42,658 nt of DNA from Gammaproteobacteria bacterium (GTDB taxonomy: Bacteria; Pseudomonadota; Gammaproteobacteria; Steroidobacterales; Woeseiaceae): the NCBI GenBank assembly GCA_018677555.1, contig JAHHOT010000067.1, positions 1-42,658 of the forward strand, read 5' to 3'. The notes under the pieces were generated by a model. That model made no database searches. It worked only from the letters and a program-made list of their open reading frames with translations, and was not told where the DNA came from. The stretch's first letter is position 1; every line of letters begins with the position of its first letter. Below, piece after piece: positions 32,609 through 40,439 of the stretch. A program made the position numbers and the translations under genes.

Positions 32609-34633
32609 ATGTCGCACCCGAAACCGGACACGTTCACTTTACCCCGCTTCAACGAGATTCAGGCAGAGCAAACGGTACCTGCGCTGCAGGAGCTTATCGC
32701 ACAGCACCGTCGAAAGCTTGCCGCCCTGCTGGAGGACGGCGCAGCACGCGATTTCGACGCGCTGGTGCCTGCGCTCGAGGAAATGAACCACGAGTTGAGT
32801 CGCGCCTGGTCGCCAGTCAGTCATTTGCACGGCGTTCTCGGCAGCCCCGAATGGCGCGAGGCCTACAACGAGTGCCTGCCGAAACTGACCGAGCACAGCA
32901 CGGAAATATCACAGAATGTCAGGCTGTACGAAGCGTTTCTGAACATCAGCGAGCATTTGCCCGCGGACAGCCCCGATGCCGCGCGCGCGCTGGTGCACCA
33001 GGCCCTGCGGGACTTCCGCCTCGCCGGCGTCAGTCTCGAGGACGATCTCAAGAAGACGTTCAGCGACACCCGGCGGCAGCTGGCCCAGGTGCAGTCGAAA
33101 TTCGATCAGAACGTGCGCGATGCGACGGACGCCTGGCATCACACCGCGACATCGCAAGACGAAGTCAGCGGCTTGTCGCCGGCCACCCTGGAACGCGCCG
33201 CGGCGCTCGCACGGGAGCACGGCTGCGACGGCTGGCGGCTGACGCTGGATTTCCCCACCTACCACGACGTCATGATTCACGCCGACGATCGCAATCTGCG
33301 CGAACGCTTTTACCGGGCCTGGGCCACGCGCGCCAGCGACGTGGGAGACACGCCGCAATACGACAACAGTGAATACATTGAAAAGATCCTGGAGCTGCGA
33401 CATCGCGCGGCAACGCTGATCGGTTACGAGAATTTCGCCGAGTACTCGCTGGCCACGAAGATGGCTGTCAGCACCGCGGAAGTCATCGAGTTCCTGCAGG
33501 AGCTGGCGGAGAAAACCCGCGACGCCGCACAGCGCGAGTTCGATGCTATTCAGAAAATCGCACCATTCCCGATGCAGGCATGGGATTACGGTTACTTCCA
33601 GGAAAAACTGAAGCAGGAGAAATATTCCATTTCGGACGACGAACTCCGCCAGTATTTCCCGGTGCGAAAAGTGCTCGACGGTTTGTTCGAGCTGGCAGGA
33701 AAGCTTTATGGCGTGTCCGTAAACCTCATCCAGGAGGTGCAATCCTGGCACGACTCGGTGCTCTTCTACGAAGTGCGCGACGAAACCGGAGAAGCCATCG
33801 GCGGCTTTTACGCCGATCTTTATGCGCGTCCCGGAAAACGAAATGGCGCATGGATCGACGAATGCGTCGTGCGCAAGAGCCTCAATGGCGAGACCGTATT
33901 GCCGGTCGGTTACCTCGTGTGCAACTTCATTCCGCCTGATGCCAACGGTCAGTCACTACTGACTCACCAGGACGTCGTCACGCTGTTTCACGAGTTCGGG
34001 CACATGCTGCATCACTTGTTGACGCGCATCGACTATCCCAGCATCGCGGGCATCAACGGCGTGCCCTGGGACGCTGTCGAGTTGCCAAGTCAGTTTATGG
34101 AAAACTTCGCCTGGTGCGAGGACGTGCTAACGCGCGCCTCGGGTCACCACGAAACGGGCGAGCCGCTGCCGGAATCGATGTTCAGGCGCCTGACGGAATC
34201 CCGGAAATTCGGCGCCGGCCTCGCGATGCTCCGACAGATCGAATTCGCTTTGTTCGACTTCAGAACTCACGCGGAATACGACCCGGCGCACGGCGGCCGT
34301 GTTCTCGAAATACTCGACGAGGTGCGGCGCGACGTCGCTGTCACGGATCACCCGTCTTACAATCGCCTGCCACACAGCTTCGGACATGTGTTTGCAGGCG
34401 GCTATGCCGCCGGCTACTACAGCTACAAGTGGGCCGAAGTGCTTGCGGCCGACGCGTTTTCGGCATTCGAGGAATCCGGAATTTTCGATCAGCAGACTGC
34501 CACCCGCTTTCGCAGCAGTATCCTCGAGATAGGCGGCAGCCGGGACATTATGGACGCCTATGTCGATTTTCGCGGCCGCAAACCGACGCTCGAAGCGCTC
34601 CTGCGCCAGAGTGGTATCTGGAAAGCAGCGTGA
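32609..34633 (+). CDS. prlC: Oligopeptidase A (M3 metallopeptidase)
   Basis: A 674-residue cytoplasmic zinc peptidase that degrades short peptides and cleaved signal peptides. The zinc motif is HEFGH at residues 461-465 in TLFHEFGHMLHHLLTRIDYP, with the third ligand Glu in a VPWDAVELPSQFMENFAW segment just after. LPHSFGHVFAGGYAAGYYSY near residue 595 is the substrate-binding loop. The N-terminus LPRFNEIQAEQTVPALQELI and the size match OpdA/PrlC. ATG 32609 is chosen for length; another ATG ten codons earlier (32579) is possible. The stop overlaps the xthA start (GTGA), so the two are coupled. Confidence 0.96.
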   Translation: MSHPKPDTFTLPRFNEIQAEQTVPALQELIAQHRRKLAALLEDGAARDFDALVPALEEMNHELSRAWSPVSHLHGVLGSPEWREAYNECLPKLTEHSTEISQNVRLYEAFLNISEHLPADSPDAARALVHQALRDFRLAGVSLEDDLKKTFSDTRRQLAQVQSKFDQNVRDATDAWHHTATSQDEVSGLSPATLERAAALAREHGCDGWRLTLDFPTYHDVMIHADDRNLRERFYRAWATRASDVGDTPQYDNSEYIEKILELRHRAATLIGYENFAEYSLATKMAVSTAEVIEFLQELAEKTRDAAQREFDAIQKIAPFPMQAWDYGYFQEKLKQEKYSISDDELRQYFPVRKVLDGLFELAGKLYGVSVNLIQEVQSWHDSVLFYEVRDETGEAIGGFYADLYARPGKRNGAWIDECVVRKSLNGETVLPVGYLVCNFIPPDANGQSLLTHQDVVTLFHEFGHMLHHLLTRIDYPSIAGINGVPWDAVELPSQFMENFAWCEDVLTRASGHHETGEPLPESMFRRLTESRKFGAGLAMLRQIEFALFDFRTHAEYDPAHGGRVLEILDEVRRDVAVTDHPSYNRLPHSFGHVFAGGYAAGYYSYKWAEVLAADAFSAFEESGIFDQQTATRFRSSILEIGGSRDIMDAYVDFRGRKPTLEALLRQSGIWKAA

Positions 34634-35397
34634 AGATTGCAACGTGGAATGTAAATTCGCTGAACGTGCGTTTGCCGCAAGTGCTTGAGTGGCTCGGCAG
34701 CGCAGTGCCGGACGTCCTCGTGCTGCAGGAAATCAAGCAGCTGACCGAGAAGTTCGATAACGACGCGTTCACTGAAGCAGGCTACAAATCCCTCGCAAGT
34801 GGCCAGAAGACGTACAACGGCGTTGCCGTCGTGTCGAAAACCCCGGCCGACGGTGTTGTTACCGGCTTTCCGGGATTTGACGATCCTCAGCGCCGTGTTC
34901 TTGCATCGACCATCGATACCGTGCGCATCGTGAATTTGTACGTGCCGAACGGCAATAACGTCGGCTCGGAAAAGTACGAATACAAACTCGGCTGGCTCGA
35001 GGCGTTGCACGGATTCCTGCAGGTCGAGCTGAAGCAGTATGACAAGCTGGTCGTGCTCGGCGACTTCAATATCGCTCCGGACGATCGCGATGTGTATGAC
35101 CCGGTCAAATGGGGTGACGATATTCTCTGCAGCCCGGCCGAACGTGCGGCGCTGCGCAAGATCATGGACCTTGGCTTGTCGGACGTTTTCCGGCAGTTCG
35201 ATCAACCGGAGGCAACATTCAGCTGGTGGGACTATCGTGCAGCGGGTTTCAGGCGCAATGCCGGCCTGCGAATCGACCTGATTCTGGCGAGTGAATCGAT
35301 GGCAAACAGCTGCACCGCCAGCTATGTCGATCGCGAACCGCGAACCTGGGAGCGCCCGTCCGACCACACGCCGGTCGTTGCCGAGTTCGATTTGTGA
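34630..35397 (+). CDS. xthA: Exodeoxyribonuclease III
   Basis: A 255-residue enzyme of the endonuclease/exonuclease/phosphatase family that cuts at abasic sites and removes 3' blocks in base-excision repair. Motifs: KIATWNVNSLNVRL at the start (Asn 7-type metal site), LVLQEIKQ with the metal-binding Glu near residue 34, YNGVAVVSK, IVNLYVPNG, VLGDFNIAPDDRDVYDP with catalytic Asp/Asn near 148-150, and the closing RIDLILAS and PSDHTPVVAEFDL with the catalytic His. The GTG start at 34630 overlaps the prlC stop by four bases. It works downstream of glycosylases such as Tag, also in the window. Confidence 0.95.
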   Translation: MKIATWNVNSLNVRLPQVLEWLGSAVPDVLVLQEIKQLTEKFDNDAFTEAGYKSLASGQKTYNGVAVVSKTPADGVVTGFPGFDDPQRRVLASTIDTVRIVNLYVPNGNNVGSEKYEYKLGWLEALHGFLQVELKQYDKLVVLGDFNIAPDDRDVYDPVKWGDDILCSPAERAALRKIMDLGLSDVFRQFDQPEATFSWWDYRAAGFRRNAGLRIDLILASESMANSCTASYVDREPRTWERPSDHTPVVAEFDL

Positions 35398-35578
35398 AGC
35401 CGGTCCGTTGCCCTGTCACAATTAGTTCACAGTTTCAGAAAGTACTTCGGTTTGTGTTTTACATATTGACAAAACGTACTGTTTAAGCGGGTTTCGGCGT
35501 GTATCATTTCGCTCAACACTTCTTTCCGCAGGGACTTCGCGGATTGAAGCCCGACAAACGGGCAAACGGAGTCGGCAA

Positions 35579-36685
35579 GTGAGTTTGTCCGTTTACTCCC
35601 CACCAGAGTCCGGGACACCCGGACCAGCCGCTAAAAAGAATAAGAAAAAAATAGTGACTCAGGACCGACGCAACGATTATGACGTTACGAATACCGTGCA
35701 GGTAAGCAAGCCTGCCGCCGTTCGTGATGAAGTCATTCGACTCTACAAGGAAACGTTTCCCGGCGTTTCTTTCGATAAGCTGTGGCTCGCATTTTACGAC
35801 TTCGAGCGTCTGTTCAACGGCACCTACCCGGGTTACTACGGCTGTGACACGACCTATCACGACCTGCAGCATTCGCTGGACATGACGCTGGCAATGGCAC
35901 GGCTCGTCGTCGGCCGCGAGCGGACGGTCGAACAGTCCGATCGGCTGGGACCGGACCGGGCCATCATGTCCATCGTCACCTCATTGTTCCACGACGCCGG
36001 CTATATACGGCACAAGGAACGTGACCAGGACTTCGAAAACGGTGCAGAGTTTACGTTGCAACACGTCAGCAGAAGTGCGGACTTTCTCCGCCGCTACCTG
36101 CCGGAACTCGGGCTATCCAAGCACGTTGCCGTCGCAAGCATGATCGTGCATTTCACCGGCTACGAAGTGGACCTCGATGAAATCGAACTGGACGATCCGA
36201 GAGACGTAATCTGTGGCCATCTCCTGGGAACCGCGGACCTTATCGCACAGATGGCGGATCGCTGTTACCTGGAAAAATGCCGCGATCGCCTGTACAGCGA
36301 GTTTGTACTTGGTGGCGTTGCCGTCGAGAACGCAAGCCCGGGTGAGTACATGGTGCGCTACGAGTCCGGTGTGGACCTGCTGATGAAAACACCGCAGTTC
36401 TACCAGCAAGTGACGCGCGAACGTCTGCAAAAGAAATTCAATCGCGCGTACCGGTACATTGAAGTTCTTTACGACGGTCAGAATCCCTACGTCGAGGCCA
36501 TTCGAAACAACATCGTATACCTCGTGCGCGTGATGAAAACCGGTGACTGGCGCATGTTACGCCGCAGCCCGCCTTATTTCGTCGGCGCAAACGACACCAT
36601 CAAGAAGATAGAAAACCTGGTGAAAGCGCAGCTTGCCGGAATACCCGCCGAGCATGCCGTTGCCGATAACCTGGTCAGCGCCTGA
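35579..36685 (+). CDS. HD-domain phosphohydrolase
   Basis: A 368-residue soluble protein. After a charged, Lys-rich N-terminal segment of about 45 residues, it has an HD-superfamily metal centre: H94 and H98 in TYHDLQHSLDMT, H138-D139 in SLFHDAGYIRHK, then His residues in LQHVSRSADFL and IVHFTGYEV and an Asp in LGTADLIAQMADR. The YHDxxHxxDMT first motif is closer to cyclic-nucleotide phosphodiesterases than to HD-GYP proteins (no GYP motif is present). The substrate is unknown. GTG 35579 has GGAG nine bases upstream. The 181-bp spacer before it has a TTGACA (35466) without a good -10 and a small GCCCG/CGGGC hairpin (35549-35563) next to the ribosome-binding site. It converges with the isomerase gene. 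Confidence 0.8.
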   Translation: MSLSVYSPPESGTPGPAAKKNKKKIVTQDRRNDYDVTNTVQVSKPAAVRDEVIRLYKETFPGVSFDKLWLAFYDFERLFNGTYPGYYGCDTTYHDLQHSLDMTLAMARLVVGRERTVEQSDRLGPDRAIMSIVTSLFHDAGYIRHKERDQDFENGAEFTLQHVSRSADFLRRYLPELGLSKHVAVASMIVHFTGYEVDLDEIELDDPRDVICGHLLGTADLIAQMADRCYLEKCRDRLYSEFVLGGVAVENASPGEYMVRYESGVDLLMKTPQFYQQVTRERLQKKFNRAYRYIEVLYDGQNPYVEAIRNNIVYLVRVMKTGDWRMLRRSPPYFVGANDTIKKIENLVKAQLAGIPAEHAVADNLVSA

Positions 36686-36703
36686 GCGGCGCCCTGACCG
36701 GCG

Positions 36704-37279
36704 TCATGCGCGAGCCAGCGCTTCCTCCACGAATTCGAACCGGTCGTTGCCGAAAAACATTTCATCGCCAACAAAAAACGTCGGGCCGCCAAATGCGCCG
36801 CGCTGCAGCGCTTCTTCGGTATTGGCTTTGAGCGCGTCCTTGATGGACGGCTCGGCGATTTCTGCCATGATTTCTTCGGCGGGCATACCGGCTTCCGCTA
36901 CGATCGCGCGGAGCACGTCCTTGTCGGACAGGTTTCGATCCTCCGCCCACATCGCATCGAACAGTCGCTGGTGAACGTCGGCGAAAGTGCCGCGCTTCTG
37001 GGCCACGAGCGCGACGCGTAGCGCATTGACCGTCATTTGCGGGAAAACCGAGTTCATTTTGTACGGCACGTTGTATTTCTCCGCCCAGCGCACAACGTCC
37101 CTGAACAGGTAGTCACCCTTTGCCTTGATGGTCGCCGGCGGCCTGTTGCCGGTCGCCTCCATCACGGCGCCCAGGAACATCGGGCGATAAATCACGTTGT
37201 CGAAGCGGCCAAGTTGGCTGTTGGCGAGGTAGGAATACACACTCACGTAGTCGTAAAAGAATTCGAGCTTGGCAGTCAT
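36704..37279 (-). CDS. 2-hydroxychromene-2-carboxylate isomerase family (DsbA-like, GST-kappa type)
   Basis: A 191-residue thioredoxin-fold protein. FFYDYVSVYSYLANSQL at the N-terminus places a Ser where DsbA has its first catalytic Cys, as in HCCA isomerases and kappa-class GSTs. GAVMEATGN, YKMNSVFPQMTVNALR and the C-terminal FGGPTFFVGDEMFFGNDRFE (cis-Pro loop) complete the family pattern. Known members use glutathione to isomerise intermediates of naphthalene-type degradation, but most genomic members have no known substrate. It is the last gene of a three-gene minus-strand group and lies 3 bp from the GST gene, so a joint glutathione-dependent detoxification role is likely. ATG 37279 fits the family start. 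Confidence 0.9.
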   Translation of the reverse strand: MTAKLEFFYDYVSVYSYLANSQLGRFDNVIYRPMFLGAVMEATGNRPPATIKAKGDYLFRDVVRWAEKYNVPYKMNSVFPQMTVNALRVALVAQKRGTFADVHQRLFDAMWAEDRNLSDKDVLRAIVAEAGMPAEEIMAEIAEPSIKDALKANTEEALQRGAFGGPTFFVGDEMFFGNDRFEFVEEALARA

Positions 37280-37282
37280 CGG

Positions 37283-37897
37283 TCAGGCACTCCCCATGGT
37301 TACAAAGTACGGTCGTGCCCGGATTCGTTCGATCCAGGTACGAATTGCAGGATAATCGTCGAGGCTGAAGCCGCCTTCATCCGCGACGTGTGTATACGCG
37401 AACAGTGCAATATCCGCGATCGTGAAATCTTCGCCCGCCATATGCGCCTGCTGCGCAAGCTGCTGCTCCATTACGCCAAGGGCCTTGTATCCGCCCGCCC
37501 GCTTTGCCTCGAGCGATTGCGCCTGCTCCGGCGGATTTCCGAGGTACTTTACGATGAATCGTGACGTGGCAATGTTCGGTTCGTGACTGTACTGCTCGAA
37601 GAACATCCATTGCAGCACCCGGGCGCGCGTAAATCGATCGGCGCCGGCCAGCCTGTCCCCGTCTGCGAGAAAGGCCAGTATCGCGTTGGACTCCGGCAGG
37701 TATCGGCCGTCCGTTAACGCCAGCAAAGGGATCTTGCCGTTGGGATTCATTGCAAGAAACTGCGTCGTGTGCGTATCGCCGGCGAGTATGTCCACTTCCT
37801 GCCAGTCGTAGTCGATGTGCAGTTCGGCACACAGCAGCTTTATCTTGTAGCAGTTACCGGAGCGGGAATCTCCGTAAACTTTCGGTCTGCGGGTCAT
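37283..37897 (-). CDS. Glutathione S-transferase
   Basis: A 204-residue GST. The N-terminal thioredoxin fold has VYGDSRSGNCYKIKLLCAEL (Ser or Cys near residues 11-15 as candidate catalytic residue), the cis-Pro element NPNGKIPLL, and the glutathione gamma-Glu motif LPESNAIL (Glu-Ser near 69-70). The C-terminal all-alpha domain includes ARVLQWMFFEQYSHEPNIA and the folding motif FTIADIALFAYTHVA. The substrate cannot be assigned. The ATG overlaps the stop of the upstream membrane-protein gene (ATGA), and the isomerase gene follows after 3 bp. Gor, elsewhere in the window, would keep its glutathione reduced. Confidence 0.93.
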   Translation of the reverse strand: MTRRPKVYGDSRSGNCYKIKLLCAELHIDYDWQEVDILAGDTHTTQFLAMNPNGKIPLLALTDGRYLPESNAILAFLADGDRLAGADRFTRARVLQWMFFEQYSHEPNIATSRFIVKYLGNPPEQAQSLEAKRAGGYKALGVMEQQLAQQAHMAGEDFTIADIALFAYTHVADEGGFSLDDYPAIRTWIERIRARPYFVTMGSA

Positions 37898-38427
37898 ACC
37901 CGTTTTGCCTCCTGGTACTTTCTGAGCTCGAGAACCTCACGCCGATTCAGGATGCGCCTGGCGAAAAATGCCGCAATCGCCGCGGCGGTTGCCGCGTAAA
38001 TCTGGTCGACGACGTTGAATGTTTCGGTGAAGAAAACACCGAAGGTCATCGTCGTCACGCTTCCAAGTACTTCCATCGTGCCAACACCAAGATCCGCGCC
38101 CGTCGTCATCGCTGCAATGATGAAGTTTGCGCTGATCGATCCAACGTAGGCAGCGATCGCAGCAATCACCGGAAAACGCCAGTCGAAGCCGTGGCCCATA
38201 CGCCGCACCATCTGACCGACGATCACGCCTTGCAGCATGGATAGCCAGGGGAATACCTTGCCAAACAGATCCGCGGACAGTATCCAGGCGTAGTTGAACA
38301 CGATCACAGCTACGACGGCGCCGACAATCGCACCCCGCAGGGATTGGCTGTCCAGCAAGGTCTCTGGATCGGTTGGCGGAAAATCTTCCAGCGATCTCCG
38401 CCGCTTCTTTCTTGTCAGTCCGAACAT
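37894..38427 (-). CDS. Small multi-pass membrane protein of unknown function
   Basis: A 177-residue protein I cannot assign to a family. A basic N-terminus (TRKKRRRSLEDFPP) is followed by about four hydrophobic segments: GAIVGAVVAVIVFNYAWIL (about 32-50), FPVIAAIAAYVGSISANFII (about 86-106), VLGSVTTMTFGVFF (about 120-134), and YAATAAAIAAFFARRIL (about 143-160). The tail is charged. The motif LQGVIVGQMVRRMGHGFDWR between the first two helices is probably a cytoplasmic or amphipathic loop. It is the first gene of the group leading to GST and the isomerase, with an ATGA overlap to the GST gene, and is divergent from the lipoprotein gene across an 81-bp spacer. Confidence 0.75.
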   Translation of the reverse strand: MFGLTRKKRRRSLEDFPPTDPETLLDSQSLRGAIVGAVVAVIVFNYAWILSADLFGKVFPWLSMLQGVIVGQMVRRMGHGFDWRFPVIAAIAAYVGSISANFIIAAMTTGADLGVGTMEVLGSVTTMTFGVFFTETFNVVDQIYAATAAAIAAFFARRILNRREVLELRKYQEAKRV

Positions 38428-38508
38428 GCCGGCTGTGATTATGGTGGGAGAGATGCGTTAGAATCCACTACTTCGTGGCCGAGGCCCACGCACAAATCGG
38501 AGAAAAAA

Positions 38509-39150
38509 GTGACCGGACAGTTCTCGCTGGCCAGGATCATAATCGTTGCGATCGGCGTCATCGGCCTTGCAGCCTGCGGGACTGCGACGGGACCGAAGAT
38601 GACCAAGACGCTGCATCACAAGGATTATACCGGCGTCAGCTTCAGCAATATCCTCGTCATCGGCGTCGCTTCCGATTACTCGGCGCGCGCGCAGTTCGAG
38701 AGGACCGTGGTAGCCGAGCTGCGGCGCGCGGGCACATCGGCGACCGCCTACCACACCGTTGTCGGCCACAATCCGCCACTCACGCGCAGCGATATCACGG
38801 ACGCAATTCGCGCCCGTGGCTTCGACGCGGTGCTTCTTACACGGGTCAAGGGCCAGGCAACGAAATTCACCGAGTCGCAGGGTGCGCCGGTCGCGAAGCA
38901 AAGTCGTCGCCCCCTCAATGACCGGGTTTTCAACGTATTTCGTTACGACTACGAAGAGCTCAATGAGCCGGTCGAAATCAAGCTCACCGACAGCCTGAAC
39001 CTGGTGACCGAACTTTACGCGGCCGACAGCGAAGAAAAGGTGTGGGCCGTCGAAACCGTCAATTCTGCAGAACATATGGGCCTGCTCTTCGACAAGGAAG
39101 CCGCCGCGCTCGTTCGCGAACTGAAGAAAGACGGAAAAATCGGTTCCTGA
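38509..39150 (+). CDS. Lipoprotein of unknown function
   Basis: A 213-residue protein. The start is GTG 38509 with GGAG eight bases upstream; the frame stays open for 55 codons before it, but that part overlaps the divergent gene. The signal peptide ends in a lipobox GLAAC with Cys 23. The mature domain has FSNILVIGVASDYSARAQFE near residue 48, VVAELRRAGTSATAYHTV, and ARGFDAVLLTRVKGQATKF near 112, an alternating strand-helix layout seen in several small outer-membrane or periplasmic lipoproteins. No catalytic motif is recognised. The TAXI-type gene starts 8 bp after its stop, so the two are probably one operon. Confidence 0.75.
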   Translation: MTGQFSLARIIIVAIGVIGLAACGTATGPKMTKTLHHKDYTGVSFSNILVIGVASDYSARAQFERTVVAELRRAGTSATAYHTVVGHNPPLTRSDITDAIRARGFDAVLLTRVKGQATKFTESQGAPVAKQSRRPLNDRVFNVFRYDYEELNEPVEIKLTDSLNLVTELYAADSEEKVWAVETVNSAEHMGLLFDKEAAALVRELKKDGKIGS

Positions 39151-39157
39151 ATCGGCG

Positions 39158-40429
39158 ATGCGCGGCATGCCGCAAATTCCAGATCACGGGCGCATGTTGA
39201 CGGCCGCCGTCTGTTTCGCCGCCTCTTTCCTCGTTGCGTCGTGCGAACGCCAGGCTGCCGAACTGCGGCTCATACAGCCGAGGCTCGAGTTCGACGCGCA
39301 GGTGGCAACCGAGTTTGCCGATCTGCTGGACGCCGAATCATCCGTTAACGTCGAGGTCGTCCCATCGGTCGACAACACCGAATCTGAAATCGATGCGCTT
39401 CTTGCCGGCCGGGCCGACATCGCCCTGATCTCCAATGCCGAGCCGTTTCACCGCGACATCCAGGCGGTCATGCCGCTGTATTCGAACGTGCTGCACATCG
39501 GGTATACGCAGGACACGCCGCCGGCGAGCGTCTTCGAGCTGTTGAACGGCACCGCCGTGTTCGCCGGCCCTCCCGGATCGCCATCGAGAACAATGCTGGA
39601 CGACCTGTCCCAATCCCGCTTCGGTGTGGACGAGATCAACTACATCGAACTGGACGAATTCGTATGCCCGGATGTCACCGTCGTCTACGCACCAATATCG
39701 CCCGGTTTGCTGAAACAACTTCCAAGTCAATGCAAGCCATTAAAACTTTATTCAATCGTTGAACCGGAGATGATCGGCAGCGGCAGTATCGTCGACGCGG
39801 CGACGCTGCTCAATCCGCATCTCGAGGCGTTTGTTATCCCGGCCGGGACCTATCCGGCGATCGATCCCAGTGCCGGCCCGATCGTCACATTTGCGGTCGA
39901 CAAGGTGCTCGCCGCGCATCGTGACGTCCCCGAACACGTCGTCTACGACCTGACCAGCGAAGTATTGAGGCTCAGACCTGCCCTGGCCGCAAGCTTGCCC
40001 GGCCTGTTCCAAAGCATCAGCGAAGACTTCGACGCGGCCGACTCGACGTTCATGATTCACCAGGGTGCGCGGGATTTCCTGCAGCGCGACGCACCGTCCA
40101 TATACGAACGGTATTCCGGTGTCGCCGAGGTCCTCGTTACGATAATTATCGGCTTGCTGAGCGGCACGATCGCGATGATTCGAATCTACAACATTCGCCG
40201 GAAAAATCGAATCGACGTATTTTACAAGGATGCGATCGCACTGCGCGACGGGATCGATGGGCAATCGACGCCATTTGCGCGCAAGGTGGCAATCGACAAG
40301 ATGCGTGAACTGCAGAGCCGGGCATTCGATATGCTCGTCGACGAAAAGGTCGCCGCCGACGAAAGTTTCCGCATATTCATCACTTTGTCGAACGACATCA
40401 TCGACGACCTGCGGCGCGATGCAGGATAA
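39158..40429 (+). CDS. TAXI-type solute-binding protein with C-terminal membrane anchor
   Basis: A 423-residue protein. The signal sequence ends in FLVASC, giving a predicted lipid-modified Cys 29. The periplasmic domain (about 35-320) follows the TAXI/NMT1-like layout: a paired-lobe substrate-binding fold with AGRADIALISNAEPFH near residue 85, FELLNGTAVFAGPPGSPS near 128 and an FVIPAGTYPAIDPS segment near 230. A single membrane helix follows at about 325-345 (LVTIIIGLLSGTIAMIRIY), then a charged cytoplasmic tail of about 78 residues rich in helix formers. Ordinary TAXI proteins lack such a helix and work with TRAP permease subunits; none is present here. ATG 39158 is used; ATGs at codons 4 and 13 are alternatives. 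Confidence 0.75.
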   Translation: MRGMPQIPDHGRMLTAAVCFAASFLVASCERQAAELRLIQPRLEFDAQVATEFADLLDAESSVNVEVVPSVDNTESEIDALLAGRADIALISNAEPFHRDIQAVMPLYSNVLHIGYTQDTPPASVFELLNGTAVFAGPPGSPSRTMLDDLSQSRFGVDEINYIELDEFVCPDVTVVYAPISPGLLKQLPSQCKPLKLYSIVEPEMIGSGSIVDAATLLNPHLEAFVIPAGTYPAIDPSAGPIVTFAVDKVLAAHRDVPEHVVYDLTSEVLRLRPALAASLPGLFQSISEDFDAADSTFMIHQGARDFLQRDAPSIYERYSGVAEVLVTIIIGLLSGTIAMIRIYNIRRKNRIDVFYKDAIALRDGIDGQSTPFARKVAIDKMRELQSRAFDMLVDEKVAADESFRIFITLSNDIIDDLRRDAG

Positions 40430-40439
40430 CCATGTGAAA

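Noticed and set aside
35466-35507. TTGACA followed by TATCAT as a promoter for the HD-domain gene
   Set aside because: The two hexamers are 30 bases apart, too far for a sigma-70 promoter, and no better -10 sits at 16-18 bases.
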